From: Nitratireductor soli
Lineage (GTDB): Bacteria > Pseudomonadota > Alphaproteobacteria > Rhizobiales > Rhizobiaceae
Reading direction: 5' to 3'
Length of the DNA stretch: 64,000 nt
Assembly (NCBI RefSeq): GCF_001050155.1
Contig: NZ_LFVY01000006.1
Coordinates: forward strand, 62,001-126,000
Below the pieces are notes generated by a model. That model did no database searches, had not been told where the DNA came from, and saw only the letters and a list, made by a program, of their open reading frames with translations. Numbering within the stretch: position 1 is the first letter of the stretch; each line of letters begins with the position of its first letter. This document shows positions 35,285 through 44,125 of this stretch, in pieces. Made by a program: the position numbers and the translations under genes.

Positions 35285-36184
35285 TTGAACGCACCACTCA
35301 ATCACCCGATGCCCTTATTGGAGCTGGATGTCTTACGCACCTTCGTGGCCATCGCCGAAACGGGCAGTTTCACGGCGGCCGCGAATGCCGTTTTCCGCAC
35401 ACCCTCCGCCGTTTCCATGCAGATCAAGAAGCTTGAAGAGTTGCTCGGGCGCTCGGTCTTCGCGCGCGATGCGCGTTCCGTATCGTTGACGGCCGACGGC
35501 GAAATGCTGCTGAGCTATGCGCGCCGATTATTGGCGCTGAACCGCGAGGCGGTGTCGAAATTCATCATGCCCGACATCAGCGGCATCGTGCGGCTGGGTT
35601 CGCCGGACGATTTCGGCGAGCGGGTGCTGCCAAGCGTGCTGAAGCGCTTTGCGCAGACGCATCCTTCCATCGCCGTCGATGTGGTGATCGACCAGAGCGT
35701 CAATCTGCGCAAGCGCATGGCCAATCGGCAACTGGACCTGACGCTCCTGACGTGCTCGGACGGCATCGTCGATGCCGGGGTGCAGGTGGTCTTCACCGAG
35801 CCGATTGTCTGGGCGGGCGCCAAGGGAGGCTGCGCGCATCTGCGCGAACCGTTACCGGTCTCGCTGTGGGAAGAGGGCTGCGCCTGGCGCGCCGGTGCGC
35901 TCAGCGCCATGTCGAAGCACGGGCGCGAGTATCGGGTCGCCTATATGAGCGCGCACACGGCCGGCCAGCGGGCGGCCATCCTGTCCGACCTGGCGGTCGC
36001 GCCGCTGCCCAAATCCTTCCTGCGCGACGATCTGGTCGAGCTTGGACCGAAGGATGGGCTGCCGCAGCTCGGGAACTATCACATCGGCATGATCGTTACG
36101 CCGGACGCATCGGCGCCGGTGCGGGCGGCGGCAGAGCACATCCAGGCGGCCTTCGAGCTGTTCAGCGAGACCGGCCGCTTCTGA
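35285..36184 (+). CDS. LysR-type transcriptional regulator
   Basis: 299-residue regulator. The winged HTH is N-terminal (LDVLRTFVAIAETGSFTAAA...VSMQIKKLEELLG) and the effector domain follows (VRLGSPDDFGERVLPSVLKR). The start is a TTG at 35285 with TGGAGG eight bases upstream; a TTG at 35267 is the longer alternative. It is divergent from the DUF1127 gene, a pairing often seen in Rhizobiales and likely its target. Effector unknown. Confidence 0.88.
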   Translation: MNAPLNHPMPLLELDVLRTFVAIAETGSFTAAANAVFRTPSAVSMQIKKLEELLGRSVFARDARSVSLTADGEMLLSYARRLLALNREAVSKFIMPDISGIVRLGSPDDFGERVLPSVLKRFAQTHPSIAVDVVIDQSVNLRKRMANRQLDLTLLTCSDGIVDAGVQVVFTEPIVWAGAKGGCAHLREPLPVSLWEEGCAWRAGALSAMSKHGREYRVAYMSAHTAGQRAAILSDLAVAPLPKSFLRDDLVELGPKDGLPQLGNYHIGMIVTPDASAPVRAAAEHIQAAFELFSETGRF

Positions 36185-36220
36185 GCGGCGCCGAACGGGC
36201 TTGAAGGATGGAGGCCGGGC

Positions 36221-37126
36221 ATGAACGACCATCAGCGCATCGAGATCGGCGGGATTTCCCTGTCGAGCCCGGACAAGCTGCTGTTTGCCGAGGCCGGGAT
36301 CACCAAAGCCGACCTCGCCCGCCACTATGAACGCGTCGCCGGGTGTTTGCTGCCGCACCTGCAGAACCGTCTTGTCAGCCTTGTGCGCTGCCCGGACGGG
36401 CAGGATCATCCCTGTTTCTTCCAGCGCCATGGCGGCAAGGGATTTCCCACGGCCGTCGGACGCCTGGAGATTGCCGAGAAGGACGGCGGCAAGGACGAGT
36501 ATCTCTATATCAGCGATCTGGCGAGCGTCATCGCCGCCGTGCAGATGAGCGCTCTGGAGTTCCATATCTGGGGATCGCGCATCGACCGCCTTGAAGCGCC
36601 CGACCGGCTGGTCTTCGATCTCGACCCCGACGAGGATCTGGGGTTCGCCAGCGTCAGGGACGCGGCGGTCACAGTGCGCGACCGACTGACGGAACTCGGC
36701 CTGAACTCCGTGCCGCTGGTGACCGGCGGCAAGGGCATCCATGTCGTCGCGCCGCTGGAGCGGCGCGCGGACTGGCCGGCGGTGAAGGGGTTTGCGCGTG
36801 CCTTCGCCGAGCGTCTGGCGGAGGACGCGCCGGAGCGCTTTCTGGCGCAGGCGTCCAAGGCAAAGCGAGAAGGGCGCGTTTTCGTCGACTGGCTGCGCAA
36901 TGAGCGCTCGGCGACGGCGATTGCGCCTTATTCCACGCGGGCGAGGGAAGGCGCGCCGGTGGCGACGCCGGTCTCATGGGGCGAACTCAAGCTTCTGAAG
37001 ACCGCCAACGGGTTTCATATCGGCGATATGGAAGCACGCCTTGCCGCACCCGACCCGTGGGCGGAGAGCGGAGAATGGCGGCAGTCGATCACGAAAAAGA
37101 TGCTTCACGCGGCGGGCGCGGACTAA
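36221..37126 (+). CDS. LigD-type polymerase domain protein (stand-alone)
   Basis: 301-residue archaeo-eukaryotic primase-superfamily polymerase, the domain normally fused in bacterial NHEJ ligase LigD. Motifs: catalytic acids in VFDLDPDED (motif I), TGGKGIHVVAPL (motif II) and 'NERSATAIAPYSTRAREGAP' near the C-terminus. It would fill gaps with NTPs/dNTPs during end joining. No ligase, nuclease or Ku gene is next to it. GGAGG precedes the ATG. Its stop lies three bases from the convergent activase gene. Confidence 0.9.
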   Translation: MNDHQRIEIGGISLSSPDKLLFAEAGITKADLARHYERVAGCLLPHLQNRLVSLVRCPDGQDHPCFFQRHGGKGFPTAVGRLEIAEKDGGKDEYLYISDLASVIAAVQMSALEFHIWGSRIDRLEAPDRLVFDLDPDEDLGFASVRDAAVTVRDRLTELGLNSVPLVTGGKGIHVVAPLERRADWPAVKGFARAFAERLAEDAPERFLAQASKAKREGRVFVDWLRNERSATAIAPYSTRAREGAPVATPVSWGELKLLKTANGFHIGDMEARLAAPDPWAESGEWRQSITKKMLHAAGAD

Positions 37127-37129
37127 TCC

Positions 37130-39193
37130 TTATCCACGCTGCCGGCGTGCGTCGCGTTCCTCGCGCGAGCGGCGTCTTGGCCGTCCGCCGTCGCCGCCAT
37201 CGTCTTCCAGCACCTTGCGCGGCGGGAGCGCCACCTGCTCGGCGAGTTTCGGAAACGGGTCGACCTTGTTGGGCAGCGCCATGGCGTAGACGAAATGCTC
37301 CTGGAATTTCGGTTCCAGCGCGGTCTCGATCTTCTCGATCCGGCGCACCGTTTCCTCGATCTCGCGGCGGAAATTGCGGTTGAGCAGCGCCATGCGCGCG
37401 CCGGTGCCGGCGGCGTTGCCGACCGCCGAGACGTTCTCCAGTTCGCAATCGGGGATCAGACCCAGGACCATCGCGTACTGCGGGTCGATGAAGGAGCCGA
37501 AAGCGCCGGCGAAACGGATGACATCGACCGTCTCGACGCCCTGCTTTTCCATCAGGAGCTTGATGCCGGCATAGAGTGCCGCCTTGGCGAGCTGGATGGC
37601 GCGCACGTCGTTCTGGGTGATGGTCAGGCGCGGTTCGCTCTCGGCCAGCACATAGGAGAAGGTGCGGCCATCGGCGACGATGCGCGGGCTTCTGGCTGCC
37701 ATCGCGCCGTCGATCACGCCATCCTCGGAGATGATGCCGGCCAGATACATTTCCGCCACCACCTCGATGATGCCGGAGCCGCAGACGCCGGTGACGCCGG
37801 TCTCGCCGACCGCCTCGAGGAAGCCCGGCTCGTCGGACCACAGCTCGGAGCCGATGACGCGGTAGCGCGGCTCCAGCGTCTCCTTGTCGATGCGCACGCG
37901 CTCGATGGCGCCGGGGGCGGCGCGCTGTCCCGAGGAAATCTCTGCGCCTTCGAAGGCGGGGCCTGTCGGCGATGAGGCGGCGACGACGCGTTGGCGGTTG
38001 CCCAGGACGATCTCGGCATTGGTGCCGACATCGACGATCAGCATCATCTGGTCCTGCCGGTGCGGGCCTTCCGACAGCGTCACGGCGGCGGCATCGGCGC
38101 CGACATGGCCGGCAATGCAGGGGAGCAGATAGGTGCGTGCGCCCGGATTGAGTTTCAGGCGCAGATCGTCGGCCTTCATCTTCACCGCGCCGGAGACGGC
38201 CAGCGCGAAGGGCGCGCCGCCGAGCTCGGTCGGGTCGATGCCGAGGAACAGGTGATGCATGATCGGATTGGCGACAAAGACGCTGTCGAGGATGTCGCTT
38301 CGCTCGACGCCGCCGTCACCGGCGACCTTCTGCACCAGCTTGGAAATCTCCTGGCGCACCGCGCGGGTCATCGCCTCGCGCCCATCCGGATTCATCATGA
38401 CATAGGAGACGCGGCTCATCAGATCCTCGCCGAAGCGGATCTGCGGGTTCGATGCGCCGGCGGAGGCGACGACGCGGCCGGACAGGAGCGACACCAGATG
38501 CATGGCGATGGTGGTCGAGCCGATGTCGCAGGCCAGGCCATAGGCCTCATTCTTCAGGCCGGGCCACAGGGCGATGAGGCGGGCCGTGTCGCTGTCTTCG
38601 TCCTGGTGGACGGCGGCGGTGACGGTCCAGTTGCCATCGCGCAAAATCTGCTGCACCAGCGGAAGGAGATAGGCGTCGGTCTCGATGCGCCCGAATCCCC
38701 AGTCCTTCTGCAGCTGCATTTTCAGCCGGTCGAGATCGCCGAGCGGCTTGTGCATGTCGGGTTCCTCGACCTCGACATAGCACAGATGGACGGCGGGAAA
38801 GCGCTCGATGACGCGGGTGTCGGCGTCCTTGCGCACCACCTGCGCGTTGATGACGGTGTCTTGCGGCACGTCGACGACCAGGTCGCCCTCGATGGTCGCC
38901 GAACAGGAGAGGCGGCGGCCGGCCGGCAGGTCGCGCTTTTCGGCATAGCGCGCCTCCTTCGGCCCGACGGGCGAGATGCTGTCCTTCGATGACGAGATCT
39001 TGTGTTTTGCGAAATGGCCTTCCTGCACCTCGATCTGGCAGCGGCCGCAGGTGGCGCGTCCGCCGCAAACGCTCTCGACATAGACGCCGAGCTGGCGCGC
39101 CGCATCGAGCACGGTCGTGCCGGCGGCAAAGCGTCCGCGCTTGCCGGAGGGCATGAAGAGGACGAGGTGGTCCTCGGGATGTGTTGCAGCCAT
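37130..39193 (-). CDS. RACo-type corrinoid activation protein (2Fe-2S + ASKHA ATPase, DUF4445)
   Basis: 687-residue reductive activator that returns inactive Co(II) corrinoid to Co(I) using ATP. The N-terminal plant-type 2Fe-2S domain has C43, C49, C52 and C97 (VCGGRATCGRC ... LSCSA). The C-terminal ASKHA ATPase part has GLACDIGSTTIAMHL and IVDVGTNAEIVLGN phosphate motifs and 'GVCGSGIIEVVAEM'. The tail is a basic, Arg/Glu-rich extension. It is the last gene of the methyl-transfer run on the minus strand and would serve the corrinoid protein encoded at 45 kb. Confidence 0.9.
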   Translation of the reverse strand: MAATHPEDHLVLFMPSGKRGRFAAGTTVLDAARQLGVYVESVCGGRATCGRCQIEVQEGHFAKHKISSSKDSISPVGPKEARYAEKRDLPAGRRLSCSATIEGDLVVDVPQDTVINAQVVRKDADTRVIERFPAVHLCYVEVEEPDMHKPLGDLDRLKMQLQKDWGFGRIETDAYLLPLVQQILRDGNWTVTAAVHQDEDSDTARLIALWPGLKNEAYGLACDIGSTTIAMHLVSLLSGRVVASAGASNPQIRFGEDLMSRVSYVMMNPDGREAMTRAVRQEISKLVQKVAGDGGVERSDILDSVFVANPIMHHLFLGIDPTELGGAPFALAVSGAVKMKADDLRLKLNPGARTYLLPCIAGHVGADAAAVTLSEGPHRQDQMMLIVDVGTNAEIVLGNRQRVVAASSPTGPAFEGAEISSGQRAAPGAIERVRIDKETLEPRYRVIGSELWSDEPGFLEAVGETGVTGVCGSGIIEVVAEMYLAGIISEDGVIDGAMAARSPRIVADGRTFSYVLAESEPRLTITQNDVRAIQLAKAALYAGIKLLMEKQGVETVDVIRFAGAFGSFIDPQYAMVLGLIPDCELENVSAVGNAAGTGARMALLNRNFRREIEETVRRIEKIETALEPKFQEHFVYAMALPNKVDPFPKLAEQVALPPRKVLEDDGGDGGRPRRRSREERDARRQRG

Positions 39194-39301
39194 ATCTCAG
39201 CTCGTTGCGGCGTGGCCGGGCCTAGTGTCCTGCCCCAGCCAAACCGATAGGTTTGGACGGGACAAGCAGGCCACTAAATTATTGAATCTAGGGCAACTTT
39301 G

Positions 39302-39342
39302 CTTCAGCTGAAATGAATGCGAAGCCTTCATTTCAGCTGAAG
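39302..39342. repeat. Perfect 16-bp hairpin between methyltransferase and activase genes
   Basis: Arms 39302-39317 (CTTCAGCTGAAATGAA) and 39327-39342 are exactly complementary, with a nine-base loop TGCGAAGCC. It sits in a 156-bp gap inside the minus-strand run and resembles rhizobial intergenic palindromes; it may stabilise upstream mRNA or attenuate activase expression. Confidence 0.7.
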
Positions 39343-39349
39343 CGTTGCA

Positions 39350-40309
39350 CTAGCCCTGCGCACGCCTTGCTTCGCGCCCACCACGCCGGCGGCCGCCGGC
39401 GGAGGCCGGCGCAGCCGTGGCTCCGGCGCTGTCAGCACCCGAAGCGGCCGGCTTGTGGTCGCGATAGGTCATGATCCAGGTCTGGCAGTTCGGATCGGTG
39501 CCGTTGAGGACGTTGGCGGCGCGAACCGCCTCCATTTCCTGCGGGCGGCAGGGATTCATGATGGCGCTGGTCATGCCGGCGCCGATGACCATCGGAATGA
39601 AACCTGCATTGATGCCGTGCCGGTGCGGGATGCCGAAGGAGATGTTCGACAGGCCGCAAGTGGTGTTGACCTTCAGTTCCTCGCGCAGGCGGCGCAGAAG
39701 AGCGAAAACCTGTTTGCCCGCTGTGCCCATCGCGCCGATCGGCATGACCAGGGGGTCGACGATGATGTCGTGGGCGGGGATGCCGTAATCGGCGGCGCGC
39801 TGGACGATCTTGCGCGCCACCTCGAAGCGCACGTCGGGATCCTCGGAAATGCCGGTCTCGTCATTGGAGATCGCCACCACCGGCACATCGTATTTCTTGA
39901 TCAGCGGCAGGATGGCTTCCAGCTTTTCCTCCTCGCCGGTGACCGAGTTGACGAGGGGACGGCCCTTGGCGACCTTCAGCGCCGCCTCGATGGCCGCAGA
40001 AACGGACGAATCGATCGACAGCGGCACATCGACAAGGCTCTGGACGATCTCCAGGGTCTGCACCAGCAGCGCCGGCTCCGTGGCGTTGGGATCGACGGCG
40101 GTGACGCCCGCATTGACGTCGAGCATGGTCGCGCCGGCGGCAACCTGCTCCAGTGCATCCCTTTTCACCGTCTCGAAATTGCCCACCACCATCTCGGCGG
40201 CGAGTTTCTTGCGGCCGGTCGGGTTGATGCGCTCGCCGATGACGCAGAAGGGCTGGTCGAAGCCGATCACGACTTCCTTGCTGGCCGAGGCGACGATGGT
40301 ACGGGTCAT
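39350..40309 (-). CDS. Methyltetrahydrofolate:corrinoid methyltransferase (MtgA/AcsE-like)
   Basis: 319-residue pterin-binding TIM-barrel enzyme that exchanges methyl groups between a corrinoid protein and tetrahydrofolate. Family motifs: VIGERINPTGRKKL near the N-terminus, MLDVNAGV, 'LSIDSSVSAAIEAAL', PLVNSVTGEE, and TTCGLSNISFGIP for folate binding. The C-terminus is an Ala/Gly/Arg-rich tail not needed for catalysis. GGAGG lies eight bases before the ATG. A 20-bp palindrome is located just upstream. Confidence 0.9.
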   Translation of the reverse strand: MTRTIVASASKEVVIGFDQPFCVIGERINPTGRKKLAAEMVVGNFETVKRDALEQVAAGATMLDVNAGVTAVDPNATEPALLVQTLEIVQSLVDVPLSIDSSVSAAIEAALKVAKGRPLVNSVTGEEEKLEAILPLIKKYDVPVVAISNDETGISEDPDVRFEVARKIVQRAADYGIPAHDIIVDPLVMPIGAMGTAGKQVFALLRRLREELKVNTTCGLSNISFGIPHRHGINAGFIPMVIGAGMTSAIMNPCRPQEMEAVRAANVLNGTDPNCQTWIMTYRDHKPAASGADSAGATAAPASAGGRRRGGREARRAQG

Positions 40310-40326
40310 TCACTGTCCTCCAAAGG

Positions 40327-40346
40327 ATATAAAGACTTCTTTATAT
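40327..40346. promoter_or_regulatory. Perfect palindromic operator candidate upstream of methyltransferase gene
   Basis: ATATAAAGA (40327-40335), CT, TCTTTATAT (40338-40346): 9-bp arms with a two-base centre, 18 bases before the start codon. It resembles, from memory, the operators of ArsR-type SAH/SAM-responsive regulators (SahR group) that control methionine-cycle genes in proteobacteria. Its AT-richness stands out from the surroundings. Confidence 0.5.
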
Positions 40347-40393
40347 GGTTATTTGATATGTTGCAACTTGGGATGCCGAGCGAATGGGGAATT

Positions 40394-40501
40394 TGCGAAT
40401 AGGGAGTAGCGAATAGCGAATAGGGCAAATGCGTTGACTGTTCAGATTTCCCATGGAACCGCTCGCTATTCGCTATTCGCTATTCGCTATTCGCTATTCG
40501 C
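40394..40501. repeat. Inverted tandem heptamer repeats (TATTCGC / GCGAATA)
   Basis: Five exact TATTCGC units run from 40467 to 40501, and a shorter, interrupted run of the inverse (GCGAATA) occupies 40394-40424. The two runs could pair as a long hairpin. The right run covers the last codons and stop of metF. Confidence 0.85.
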
Positions 40502-41590
40502 ATTCTTGACCATGTCGACGGGCTTCTCGCTGGCATTGTCGTGCAGGATGTGGTCGAGCCTTTCGGCGACCAGCGCATCGTCGGCTCCCGCTTCGCGCAT
40601 CCACGGGCGCCGTCCCTTGAGGACGCCCGATTCATGGACGATCTCGGCGACATACTCCTCCTGGCGGTAGGCCATCACATGGATGCCGGAAATGCCGTCG
40701 ATCTCCTTCACCTCGTTGATGATGTCGATGCACAGGCGCTTGCCTTCCTGCTTCTGGTTTTCGGCGCCCTCAAGGCGTTTGACCACGGAATCGGGGATAT
40801 GCACGCCCGGCACGTTCGAACGGATCCAGCGGGCCGTCTTGGCCGAGGCCAGCGGCCCGACGCCAACCAGAATGAAGCAGTTCTCGATGAGCCCCAGATC
40901 GCGCACGCGCTTCATGTACTCCGTCAGCATGGGCACGTCGTAGCAATACTGGCTCTGCACGAACTGCGCCCCGGCGGCGATCTTCTTGGCAAGCCTGAGC
41001 GGCCGGAAATCATAGGGCGGGGCAAACGGATTGATCGCCGCGCCGAGGAAGACTGCCGGCGCCGTCGACAATTTGCGGCCGGAAAGGAATTTCTCCTCGT
41101 CGCGCATGGTGCGCACGGTTTCGAGCAGAGACATGCAGTCCAGATCGAAGACCGGCTTGGCGCCCGGCTGGTCGCCCGCCTGAACGCCGTCGCCGGTCAG
41201 GCACATGATGTTGCCGACGCCCATGGCGGCGGCACCCAGCACGTCGCCCTGGATGGCGATGCGGTTGCGGTCGCGGCAGGCGATCTGCATGATCGTCGCG
41301 TAGCCCATGCGGGTCAGCAGCGCGCAGATTCCGAGCGACGACATGTGGCAATTGGCGCCGGACGCATCGACGGCGTTGATGCCGTCGACCCAGCCATCGA
41401 AGACAGCTGCGCGCTCGTAGACATCCTGCGCGTTGGCGCTGTCGGGCGGGTTCAGTTCGGCGGTTACGGCGAACTCGCCGCGCCTGAGCACGCGCTCGAG
41501 CCTGCCGCGCGAGGAATGGCCGGGCAGGGGCTCCAGCGGCAGATCGACGCCTGCCGGATTCTCGTCGATCTGCGGCGGACGTGTGGTCAT
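40487..41590 (-). CDS. metF: Methylenetetrahydrofolate reductase (MetF family)
   Basis: 367-residue TIM-barrel flavoprotein. MetF features: TAELNPPDSANAQDVYERA at the N-terminus, 'GVGNIMCLTGDGVQAGDQPG' and QSQYCYD. In this setting it probably runs in the oxidative direction, turning methyl-THF from the corrinoid methyltransferase into methylene-THF. The ATG overlaps the stop of the upstream MetV-like gene (ATGA), so the two are coupled as in MetFV systems. The last five residues (NANSE) are encoded inside the heptamer repeat, which also supplies the TAG stop. Confidence 0.88.
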   Translation of the reverse strand: MTTRPPQIDENPAGVDLPLEPLPGHSSRGRLERVLRRGEFAVTAELNPPDSANAQDVYERAAVFDGWVDGINAVDASGANCHMSSLGICALLTRMGYATIMQIACRDRNRIAIQGDVLGAAAMGVGNIMCLTGDGVQAGDQPGAKPVFDLDCMSLLETVRTMRDEEKFLSGRKLSTAPAVFLGAAINPFAPPYDFRPLRLAKKIAAGAQFVQSQYCYDVPMLTEYMKRVRDLGLIENCFILVGVGPLASAKTARWIRSNVPGVHIPDSVVKRLEGAENQKQEGKRLCIDIINEVKEIDGISGIHVMAYRQEEYVAEIVHESGVLKGRRPWMREAGADDALVAERLDHILHDNASEKPVDMVKNANSE

Positions 41591-42189
41591 GCAGCGGTCC
41601 CGGATGTGTTCTTGCGCTCATGGGCGGCCAGCGCCGTCACGCGCAGCCAGGCGGAGGTTTCGCGCAGCGATTGATCGACCGGTTTCTGCACCGCCAGGAT
41701 GGCATCGTTGGCGCGCATCGTCTGGGCACCTTCCCAGGCCTTGACCCAGACGCAGGGCATGTCCGGCTCGACCTCGCAATGACCGTTGGCGCGCACGCCG
41801 CCGCAGGGACCGTTGCGCAATTGCTTCGGGCAGTTCATCGGGCATGACATGCCGGTCGAGGACAGCACGCACTGGCCGCACATGCGGCAATCGAACATCA
41901 GGCCCTTGACGTGCCGTTCGACGAATTTCACCGGCCTTTCGGCGCGGGCATAGCCGATTGCATTCCAGAATGGATGCAGCATCAGGAACAGGTCGGCGAA
42001 GCGGGCATAGACCCATTCCAGGAAGCGTGCGTGACGCACCGACCAGAGGCGCATGGTGTAGCGCCGCTGGAGGCGGCGCTGCGGCGACACGTCGGCTGGT
42101 TTGTAGGCGAGCTTGCCGCGCGCCTTCTTGACCAGCGTCGCCTGGGTTACCGCCGGAGCGGAAGTCTTTTGCGCCTCATTCCCTGACAT
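41587..42189 (-). CDS. MetV-like methylenetetrahydrofolate reductase C-terminal domain protein
   Basis: 200-residue cysteine-rich protein with the 'methylene-THF reductase C-terminal' zinc/Fe-S domain: CRMCGQCVLSSTGMSCPMNC then PKQLRNGPCGGV and GHCEVEPDMPCVW. MetV proteins partner MetF and help connect it to electron carriers. The ATG at 42189 is preferred over a GTG at 42195. It overlaps the end of the upstream 'virulence factor' gene and the start of metF, forming a tightly coupled run. Confidence 0.88.
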   Translation of the reverse strand: MSGNEAQKTSAPAVTQATLVKKARGKLAYKPADVSPQRRLQRRYTMRLWSVRHARFLEWVYARFADLFLMLHPFWNAIGYARAERPVKFVERHVKGLMFDCRMCGQCVLSSTGMSCPMNCPKQLRNGPCGGVRANGHCEVEPDMPCVWVKAWEGAQTMRANDAILAVQKPVDQSLRETSAWLRVTALAAHERKNTSGTAA

Positions 42190-42478
42190 GCCCACCTGCC
42201 TTGACGAGCGCCTTCAGGCGCTCCGGGTTGAACTTCTGGTCGATTTCGAGGAAGGCCTTCTCGGCTTCGCTTTCCAGATCGTCGCCGACCTCGACCGGCT
42301 CGCCGCGTCGCCACTCGGCCAAGTAGGCATCCGTGTCGCGCGCGCCGACGCGCATGGCGCACATGTCGATCGCTTCCGTGAAGCGCAAAGGCAATTCGCG
42401 CTTGGCGGTCTGGCGGCCCTTCTTGACGATCACCTGGGCAGGGATATCTCGCCAGTAAACAACGATCAGATTGGCCAT
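42176..42478 (-). CDS. Small 'virulence factor' domain protein
   Basis: 100-residue protein starting MANLIVVYWRDIPAQVIVKK and containing RFTEAIDMCAMRVGARDTDA and AYLAEWRRG. It matches the small 'virulence factor' family found next to corrinoid and folate genes in alphaproteobacteria; the name is historical and does not imply pathogenicity here. Its tight overlap with the MetV-like gene indicates a role in the methyl-transfer branch. The open frame extends to 42556, but the ATG at 42478 begins the conserved domain. Confidence 0.75.
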   Translation of the reverse strand: MANLIVVYWRDIPAQVIVKKGRQTAKRELPLRFTEAIDMCAMRVGARDTDAYLAEWRRGEPVEVGDDLESEAEKAFLEIDQKFNPERLKALVKAGGHVRE

Positions 42479-42604
42479 AAGCGCTTGTCCTTCCTTGATT
42501 TCGAGCATTGCCGCATGCGCGGAGCCGCCGCTTGTTGTGGGGCGACGCGCGCGCATTCAAATGCGACGTGGTGAAAAATGCAATTCGCAGCGGTGAAGCC
42601 GGGA

Positions 42605-43252
42605 TCAGGGTATGACGACGCCGGCAAGCACGCTTGCCGCGCCGACAACGGCGGCGATTACAAGAAGCGACAGCACACCGCAGAAGGCGCCGATGCCGAG
42701 AAGAATGCCATCGCGCTCCGAAAGGGCGAGCCCGATCAGGGCGCAGGAGAAGGCGGGAAACCAGTTGCCGAGCGGGATCGGCAGCGTCACGGCTATCGCC
42801 AGGACCAGCGCGATCATGCCGATGGCGCGATCTGCGTGATTGCGGGCGAACGGCCAGTAGCGTGGCTTGATCAGCTGCTCGATCCACACCAGCCGCGGGA
42901 TCAGCCTATCGCTCATATGGCGGAACTTGTCGGCACCGATCGCCTTGTTGAGGACGAAGCGCGGCAGCCATGTGGTGCGATTGCCGAGCACCATCTGCAT
43001 GGCGATGATGACCAGCGGAGGGCCGAGAATCAGCGTGCTGCCCGGCGGGAAGGGCAGGAGATTGAGGCACGAGAAAAAAACCAGAAGCGTCGCGAAACTG
43101 CGGTCGCCGAGCGCCTGGCGGATTTCGGCGACCGTGACCCTCTCACCGGCACTGTCGGCCAGATCCTGGAAAATGCGCGACAGGCGGCGAGGGGGATTGT
43201 CCGCGGGCGGCGCGCCCGACACCGTGTCCAAGTCCATGCCCTCCGCTTTCAT
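42605..43252 (-). CDS. ExoD-family membrane protein
   Basis: 215-residue ExoD-like protein with four to five membrane segments (LLVFFSCLNLLPFPPGSTLI; IGMIALVLAIAVTLPIPLGN; GILLGIGAFCGVLSLLVIAA). S. meliloti exoD mutants have altered exopolysaccharide and alkaline sensitivity, but the molecular function is unknown. Starts at 43252 or 43237 are both possible: 43237 has GGAGG very close, 43252 has none strong. Confidence 0.85.
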   Translation of the reverse strand: MKAEGMDLDTVSGAPPADNPPRRLSRIFQDLADSAGERVTVAEIRQALGDRSFATLLVFFSCLNLLPFPPGSTLILGPPLVIIAMQMVLGNRTTWLPRFVLNKAIGADKFRHMSDRLIPRLVWIEQLIKPRYWPFARNHADRAIGMIALVLAIAVTLPIPLGNWFPAFSCALIGLALSERDGILLGIGAFCGVLSLLVIAAVVGAASVLAGVVIP

Positions 43253-43363
43253 CGCGCAGCCCTGTTGTAGACGCCGAATCTCGTTCGGCCTGACGGGCAC
43301 TCTTCTCTTTTTGCGATTAAGCCTTCATGACAAAAGCCGCAAGACCGCACCGGCGTGGCCATG

Positions 43364-44020
43364 TCACGGTTTGCGGCGGAACTCGAGAATATCGAGCTTC
43401 GATTCGTACACCGGTGCCGGAAATTCGATGCGCCAGCTATGTTGCCCGTCGCGCAAGGCATAGCCGACCTGATCGGTTTCGCGCCCGGCGCCATAGCGCG
43501 GCTTGGGGTCGCCGGCGACGAAGAAGGCGCCGAGATAGATCTGCCGCTTGTTCCCATCATTGAAGAAGCGGCCTTCGGTGCGTTGCGAACCATTGAGTTT
43601 TTCCAGAAACCAGCCGGATCCATCGTCGGTGACGCGACAACGAAACCAGTCATAGACAACGAGAGAGGCAATGCCGCCGACCTTGATCGTGCGGCATTGC
43701 CAGTCGCCCGTCAGATCGAAGCCATCGAAGGATTGCGCGGGGCGGGCGCTGAGCTCGTCGAGCGTGGCGACATCGCCGGCGCTGCCGCCTTGCCTTGCCT
43801 CGGTGACGGCCTTGCCGCGGATCGCGTCGAAGGCGTCAAGGCGCGCCGCATCGCGATATGTGATGTCGCGCAGCACCGAATCCTTGTCGAACCCGGCAAT
43901 GTCCATCTCGAGTTTCTGCTGGACGATGGACATGGGTCCGTCGGCCGCTTTTGCGGTGCCGAACTGCAGGGGCGCGGCCAGAAGAGTCGCGGCCAGAGCA
44001 GTGGTCAGGATGCGGGACAT
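43364..44020 (-). CDS. DUF4893 secreted protein
   Basis: 218-residue exported protein. A signal peptide (MSRILTTALAATLLAAPLQF) is followed by the DUF4893 domain, with 'DLTGDWQCRTIKVGG' and YDWFRCRVTDDGSGW as the main conserved blocks and a C-terminal 'YESKLDILEFRR'. Function unknown. It is inserted between one-carbon genes without overlap, so it need not be functionally linked. Confidence 0.82.
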   Translation of the reverse strand: MSRILTTALAATLLAAPLQFGTAKAADGPMSIVQQKLEMDIAGFDKDSVLRDITYRDAARLDAFDAIRGKAVTEARQGGSAGDVATLDELSARPAQSFDGFDLTGDWQCRTIKVGGIASLVVYDWFRCRVTDDGSGWFLEKLNGSQRTEGRFFNDGNKRQIYLGAFFVAGDPKPRYGAGRETDQVGYALRDGQHSWRIEFPAPVYESKLDILEFRRKP

Positions 44021-44125
44021 TGAGGCTTCCTCTGCAAGGGATCAGATACAAACATAGGCTTTGTAACCATTTCGTGGCGAAGGGCCGAGTTGATGGCGAC
44101 GAGTTGATGGCAGAAGGTCGGGCGA

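Noticed and set aside
40467-40501. CRISPR-like array
   Set aside because: The repeat is a contiguous 7-base tandem with no spacers and no cas genes in the window.
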